A DNA stretch of 64,000 bases from Agrostemma githago (lineage: Eukaryota; Streptophyta; Magnoliopsida; Caryophyllales; Caryophyllaceae). The position numbers were made by a program, and so were the translations under genes. The DNA is taken from contig OY288243.1 in NCBI GenBank assembly GCA_958450325.1, positions 35,268,678-35,332,677 on the forward strand, written 5' to 3'. The stretch's first letter is position 1. Each line of letters starts with the position of its first letter. Under the pieces are notes generated by a model. It worked only from the letters and a program-made list of their open reading frames with translations, did no database searches and had not been told where the DNA came from. Below, in pieces: positions 58,879 through 64,000 of the stretch.

Positions 58879-60615
58879 GTTCCGACAACCAAATCTGAAA
58901 AGTATACACAAAATTCGTAAGCAACAGTATGGTTCGCCAGAGCCCACTCGATCGAGTACAACAGCTGACTCGATCGAGTAAGCCCTCTGAAAACAGGCAG
59001 AAGCTCATCAAAGAGGTCACTCGATCGAGTGACAGGTCCACTCGATCGAGTGGCTCGCGTATATCTGAATTCTTGCGAAAAAAAAAAATGAGATGTATAC
59101 TTGCAAGATACGGACGCTCCCCGTTAGCTGTCGGTCCGGGTCAAGCCTCCTAGCATCTAGACCCATGATGATCTCCCCGGTGGCTAGCCAAGCAGGGCTA
59201 TGACCAGTCTCCATCTGGTCAACCACGCCAATCAGCCTGATCTGACCCAAGCATGAGTCGGCCTCCATCATCCCTTCAAATACATAGCGGTGCAGCATAC
59301 AAAAGGCGAAAGCCCTACGCCTGTGAGTAGATGTGATCCTCACATCCTGGAGGTTCATAAATTTGTCAGCCAAGTCGAAAAGGGAAATAGAATTTCCCAA
59401 CACCATTCGATCTGTCTCAACATGAGACAAACCTAGGAAATCCCTCAATCTCCTCCTTGGATCAGGATAAAACGAAAAGATAGCAGGGCGAGCAATGGGG
59501 CTCCAACCGCCCACATCGGCAATCTCCTCAGGAAGAGTGCATATTTCTCCGCGGGAATGCAAAAACGTGATGGGTAGTATCTGATGCGCGCTGTCGTCGA
59601 CACGCATGCAAACAATATTTATAACTCTGACTAACCTAACTAGTGTAGTAGTGGTAGGTCGGGATCGATCCACAGGGAGAGGATTAAGCGATATTGGTCA
59701 AGTCTAGAGTTCAATCGTGATTGGGATTGAGATGGGGTTTTTGGGATGAGAGTAGTCGAACTAAGGCTAGCGAACTACACTACTAAGGCTAGGAACGATA
59801 ATAGGAAAGGTGTTGGGGAGAGTCGGGATCGGAAATGGGCTCTTTAAAGTCTCGGGATTGAGTTTTAGTTACAACGTCGAAAAGGGAGAGTGCCACCTTT
59901 CGTTTTCTTCACCCAACCTACCTAAACCCGCTTTCGCGACGAAAGGGTAAGTCTCAAATTAAGGTGATTTCTACCCCGAGTTTCCCCATATTGATAGAAA
60001 CGAGTCAAGGTCAATCTAGCCGCGGTTCTAGGTCAACAAAGGCACAAAAACCTTAAAATTGATGATCAACAAGTAAACAACCCACAACATTCCTTGAATC
60101 AAATAATCCAAATCCTCCTCTCTAATTCCCCAACAAGAAAATCTACTCACTAGTCATGGTGATTAACAACAAAACACTAACTAAGGAGAATCTAACTAGA
60201 GCATGCATAACAACTATACTAACACACAATCTAAAGAGAAACTAACAAAGGAGAGAAAAACATAAGCTAACTAATGAAGAAAAGGGAGAGAAAAGAATTT
60301 ACCAACTATAGAGAAAACTAAGGTGGAAGATGAAGATAACATAAAAGATTGAATCTTGGGAGAAATATACAAGAATTTGTCACTAATCCATGCATAAATC
60401 TTCAATCTTCAATAAAAGAAATATGAATCTTCAAGAAATAAAACAAGAGTCTTGTCACATAAACCCTTGCAAAACCCTTGAATCTTCAACAATAAAGCAC
60501 AATCTTCAACCAAGATGGAGACTTGTCTACTAATTATAGAGTAATTATACTAATACTAAGTAGATCTAATAATTGTTTTGAGAGATTTTACTAGAGAGCT
60601 TGCTACAATCTACTA

Positions 60616-60818
60616 CTCCCTCCAAGTTCCTATGATCTTCCCTATTTCCTTTTTAGGCTGAGTTTGATCTTCTTCCCTCTTTCCTTTGCTATCAATATGT
60701 GGTTCACATTTACCCTTCCAATTCTCTCTCCTCCTACTTCTTTTTTAAACCACTCATTTTCCCTTCCTTATTTTCCACCCTAAAAAGAAAAGGGAAGAAC
60801 ATAGGAACTCGGAGGGAG
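60616..60818. mobile_element. Stowaway MITE, second copy
   Basis: Same borders as 32119-32321; the right end reads CTCGGAGGGAG, matching the left inverted repeat slightly better than the first copy. Confidence 0.88.
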
Positions 60819-61026
60819 TACTACTTACTAGTAATCTTCTAAACTACTCTAGAAATCCTCTAAACTACTACTCCTAAGGGCTCTCCCAAGGCACACTCAA
60901 GGCTCAAGGAGGCACAAAACCCTAGGTTAAGTATTTATAATGTTCCTTAATGGGTCATACAAGTTTAAGGCCCATAATCCAATTCCCCTTCTTTAAGCTA
61001 GAATTTCACCCTTTGCATCTTCATGG

Positions 61027-61254
61027 GGTGAAACTTCACCCTGCGGCTCGTCATAATAATCCCACCGGGTGAAATTTCACCTGGTGAGATTTTCTTCTCA
61101 AAATGCGATTTCGGCCCGGTTTCTTCATCGGGCGAAATTTCACCCGGTGGGCGAAATTTCGCCCGGTCGTGAGTGGTATGAAAATCTTCGGGGAGTGGAA
61201 AATGTCGTCGGGCGAAACTTCGCCCGGTGATGAGTCACCGGGTGAAACTTCACC
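61027..61254. repeat. Palindrome array in the LTR of the second Athila-2
   Basis: Same six sites and spacing as 32530-32757, shifted by 28,497. Confidence 0.88.
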
Positions 61255-61556
61255 CGGTGGAGTTTCTCCTCTTTTTCGGTCTCTTTCTTCGTCGAACAAT
61301 TGGATTACTTGAACTTTTGGTTGTGTGCTTTGCTCTTGGACCGTATCTCTCTCATGCTCGTAGAAGCTCAAACACGTTTTCGGTCGAAAATCCTATCAAA
61401 ATAGACAGAAAACTACCAAAAACACGTAAAATGCAAAAGAGAGACACTAATGCGAGAATTACTCAAAATACGGCGATAATCGTACTCTATTCTCGCAAAA
61501 CAGAGGAAAAACGGGTCTAAATGGGAGGAAAAACGGTCCAAATTTGGCACACAACA

Positions 61557-63920
61557 ATTCCCCCACACTAAACCGTTGCTCGTCGTCGAGCAAAGACCCA
61601 AAAAGAAATTAACTACTACTACTAAGCTAGACTATGCTAAGCCGATACAGGGCAATTAACGGGTCCGCTCCGTCCCTTCAACTCACATCGAGATACCCAT
61701 GAGGTAGAGTATCTCCATGTAAGGCAACTTGGGGGTTGCGACTAACACACACAAAAACACACAAAACAAGGAAGACACACACAAAGAGATAGTCGCAACC
61801 AAAAGGAAAATAAATCACCGAATCTCTCATCGAAACGACGGAGAAAGCACCGACTAGAGCTTTGGACAAGCGAGAACACTACCAAATTAGTAACACAAGA
61901 TGACATGGACAAGATCCTAATAGGATGACAATCAAACAATAAAAACATTGAAAATTTACCAAGGTCCGTCTAATTCCACTAGAGATGCCTACAACGGGAC
62001 GATAAATGGAGTGGATAAGTGAGAACCATGGAGTTAGTAAGCACTGTAGGTAAGTGTTATGCCGTCTCCTAAGCTAAGCCTAGAGGATCGTCCCAAACTC
62101 GAGAAAGCCAATTAGACAAAAAAGGATAGACAAGTGTTTGCGAAATGGTAAAGATTGCCAAATTACCGCTATTTTCCTTCCTCGGGACTCGGTCCTCTAG
62201 CAGGCATTTCACGGCAATAAGTCAACCAAGGGATTATTTGGATTTGGGAACGATTTTTGAGATTTTGATTTTCTTTTCGGTTTTCTTTCTTTCCCCATTA
62301 TTTCGATCGAGGGGTTTTTTTTTTTTTTTTTTTAACATAACGCCCTTCTTCTTCATTTTTTCCTTTTTCTTTTTGAATAGCTCTTTTTTGGCTAGATAGT
62401 TCATTTGAGATCAAGGTAAAGCATACTCTTGCAAACATATTTGTGGAAATGGGTGAATGGTAGAAAATAGGCTAGTCGGGTGTGCACCCCCTCCGAACCC
62501 ACAAAAGATGGAAATTTGGACTAAAGAAATGGCTTCTCAAGTAAGGTCACCTAAGAGAACAGGGAACGGTAACCAAGGCCTTATCACTCCATGGGTGGTC
62601 AAGGTGGTCAAATGCAAATCCCGGTGCAGACTCCTAGTAGAAAAGATGGACTTATGGTAAAAATCCAATGCAAAAATTGGTTCAAGGTCATTCTACTAGA
62701 AATATGTCCAAAAATAAAAAAGGGTTACTAACAAGGGAGCGATAAACACTCGGCCTAAACTCAAAATTGGATTTTCGAAAACTTTACCTAGACACGCTAT
62801 ACACACAATAAAAAAGAACACACAAAAATGACAACAACACAAGAAAACAAAACAAAACCACAAACACAAGTATAGCCAAGCACTCCGAACTCCATTAAAT
62901 CAGCACAATCCACAACCACCAATTCCAAAATGTTCACCAAGTGAACCTCCGAATAGCATATATGCCCAAACTCCCATGCATAAGAGAAAGGGTAAAAACG
63001 AATGTAGAAAATATTACCGCGCGGTCTTCATTTCATTTCCGCTACCTTACGTATCCATGCTAAATGGTTGGCGGTGTACCTACAAGAAGGAAATGCAAGG
63101 CAATACAAGTGGCACAAAAACAAAAATAAAGAAAAAAAGAAAACTAAAATGAATTTTTTTTTGGGTTTTTGGTTTTTAAGGGAAAAATGAAAAAGAAAAG
63201 GAAGAAAAGGGATAGTATGATCCCTCCCTCACACTAAAGTCGTGCATTGTCCCCAATGCACAAGTAGAGGAAGAATAAAAAAAAGAATAAAAAAGAGAAA
63301 AGAACGGAAAATCTTTTTGAATTTTTATGATTTTTCAAATGTTTTTGGATTTTTAATTATTTTTGAAATGTTTTTGGGATTTTTGAAGATTTTTCAAATG
63401 TTTTTGTATTTTTGATTTTTCAAAATGAAGAGAATAAAAAGAAAAGAAGTGAAAAATGAAAAATGAAGAAAAAGAAGAGAAAATAAAAGGAAAATGAAAA
63501 GAAAAAGGAAAATGAAGAAAAATTGATAAGTGGAGAAAGGGCGTAGGTGTAATCACGTCACCCCGCCCGGATTCCGCACGAATCGGGAAAATTAAAAGAA
63601 AAAAGAAAATTTTGGATTTTTCAAATTGGTCTTGGTGCGATCAAATCACCTAAGGCCGGGAGCAACAATCAGGTCCTTCTTCCCTAAGGTACCTGCAAAT
63701 AAAACCTCACGTTTGTGATGACCCAAGTAGGGCCACGTGAGGGGCTGACAATTTACCAAACCAACCAAAATATTATCACCAATTAACCAACAACCATAAT
63801 TATCAAATGCCAAAAATTGGCGCTGCAAGACTGACAAAGATTACTGAGACTAGAGAACAGACTATTGACAACTGACAACTGACATCCAACACCCCCACAC
63901 CAACACTGACGACTGACCAC
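61557..63920. other. PPT and 3' untranslated region of the second Athila-2
   Basis: Begins ATTCCCCC (PPT complement) and matches 33060-35436. No gene seen. Confidence 0.65.
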
Positions 63921-64000
63921 TCACATCGGACCTGGGGGACGAGGTGGTGGGTAGTAAGACCCTGGCGGAGGCACACCGAAAAGTTGATTAAAAAGGCTAT
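63921..64000 (-). pseudogene. C-terminal end of the env-like gene, second Athila-2 (partial)
   Basis: Identical to 35437-35516 of the first copy; only the last 26 or so codons lie inside the window. Confidence 0.7.

Larger units (their letters stand above)
24538..59581. repeat. Tandem segmental duplication of Tat B/Athila-2, three Tat copies
   Basis: Unit 1 is 24538-41290 (16,753 bp). Unit 2 starts at 41291 and lacks the Athila-2 body (6,955 bp up to 48245). Unit 3 starts at 48246 with a CACTA insertion and continues into a second Athila-2 at 59582. Both internal junctions join LTR base 408 to the same protease position, and share the microhomology CAT. B, C and D differ from each other by only a few substitutions over 6.5 kb. 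Confidence 0.88.
48246..59581 (+). mobile_element. Tat copy D (duplicate of B, carrying a CACTA element)
   Basis: Same extent as C (offset 6,955) with a 4.8-kb CACTA transposon in exon 2 of the antisense gene. Differs from B and C at several places, for example near 50809, 51637, 52464, 52637, 53037 and 59516. Confidence 0.92.
53194..59581 (-). pseudogene. Antisense accessory gene of Tat D, split by CACTA
   Basis: Exon 1 remnant 59581-59101, intron 58895-59100 (palindromes about 58947-59052), exon 2 begins 58894 and is interrupted 13 bases later by the CACTA element, continuing 54089-53194. The tail (53613-53194) is open through SPQTDLERRLGPRL because D lacks the extra A of B and C; this is probably the ancestral state, as A also lacks it. 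A TAG at 53647-53649 is shared with B and C. Confidence 0.72.
59582..61556 (-). repeat. 3' LTR of the second Athila-2 copy
   Basis: 1,975 bp, same length and ends as 31085-33059, and left-LTR type at the diagnostic positions (AACTCTGAC, GATGGGGTTTTTGGG). Contains the MITE copy and the palindrome array at about 61027-61254. Confidence 0.93.
59582..64000 (-). mobile_element. Second copy of Athila-2 (partial, runs off the window)
   Basis: Repeats 31085-35523 with few changes: complete 3' LTR, PPT, 3' UTR and the end of the env-like gene. A 16-bp deletion near 61731 (between GGGG-containing short repeats) and a longer T run near 62330 account for the offset change from 28,497 to 28,484. It lies at the same antisense-exon position as the first copy, so it was duplicated, not newly inserted. 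Confidence 0.93.

Overview
The window is repeat DNA from a flowering plant, apparently a eudicot with a large, retrotransposon-rich genome. I cannot name the species from sequence alone. I recognise no ordinary host gene. Nearly every base belongs to nested or tandemly duplicated transposable elements: two Ty3/gypsy lineages (Tat/Ogre-like on the + strand, Athila-like on the - strand), a CACTA DNA transposon, a Stowaway MITE and a LINE remnant.

Layout. (1) 1-19140: the 3' half of Tat element A (integrase, an antisense spliced gene, 3' LTR). Its integrase is split by a complete, very young Athila element (Athila-1, 726-13106) flanked by the 5-bp duplication TAAGA. (2) 19141-31084: Tat element B, with a truncated 5' LTR, PBS, gag, protease, RT, RNase H, archaeal-type RNase H and integrase. 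All are decayed by the same set of stops and frameshifts that also mark the copies C and D. The antisense gene lies downstream of pol. (3) 31085-41290: Athila-2 sits in exon 1 of the antisense gene of B. It has gag, protease and an env-like ORF but no RT or integrase, and its right LTR is cut to 408 bp. (4) 41291-47837: Tat C, a 5'-truncated near-identical copy of B starting inside the protease. (5) 47838-48245: a 408-bp LTR remnant. (6) 48246-59581: Tat D, another copy, carrying a 4.8-kb CACTA element (54093-58878, TSD GTT). (7) 59582-64000: the start of a second Athila-2 copy, running off the window.

History. Parts 3-7 fit a tandem duplication of a 16,753-bp segment (24538-41290) through a 3-bp CAT microhomology. 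An unequal crossover then made the mosaic middle copy C. LTR-LTR recombination removed 9,798 bp of Athila-2 from that middle copy and left a hybrid LTR. The sizes agree exactly: 16,753 - 9,798 = 6,955 bp, the observed C repeat length. The CACTA insertion in D came later.

Most interesting signal. The Tat and Athila-2 families each carry arrays of their own short palindrome, in the LTR and again close to the accessory gene. Centre-to-centre spacing alternates strictly between short and long: 20-23/51 bp in Tat, 19-30/61-63 bp in Athila-2. The sequence between the palindromes is not conserved but its length is. Athila-1 has GC-rich palindromic modules in the equivalent places. This looks like a convergent, helically phased recognition array. 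The antisense gene of the Tat elements is the second notable feature: it has its own TATA box, a phase-0 intron with good splice sites, and a palindrome module inside that intron.
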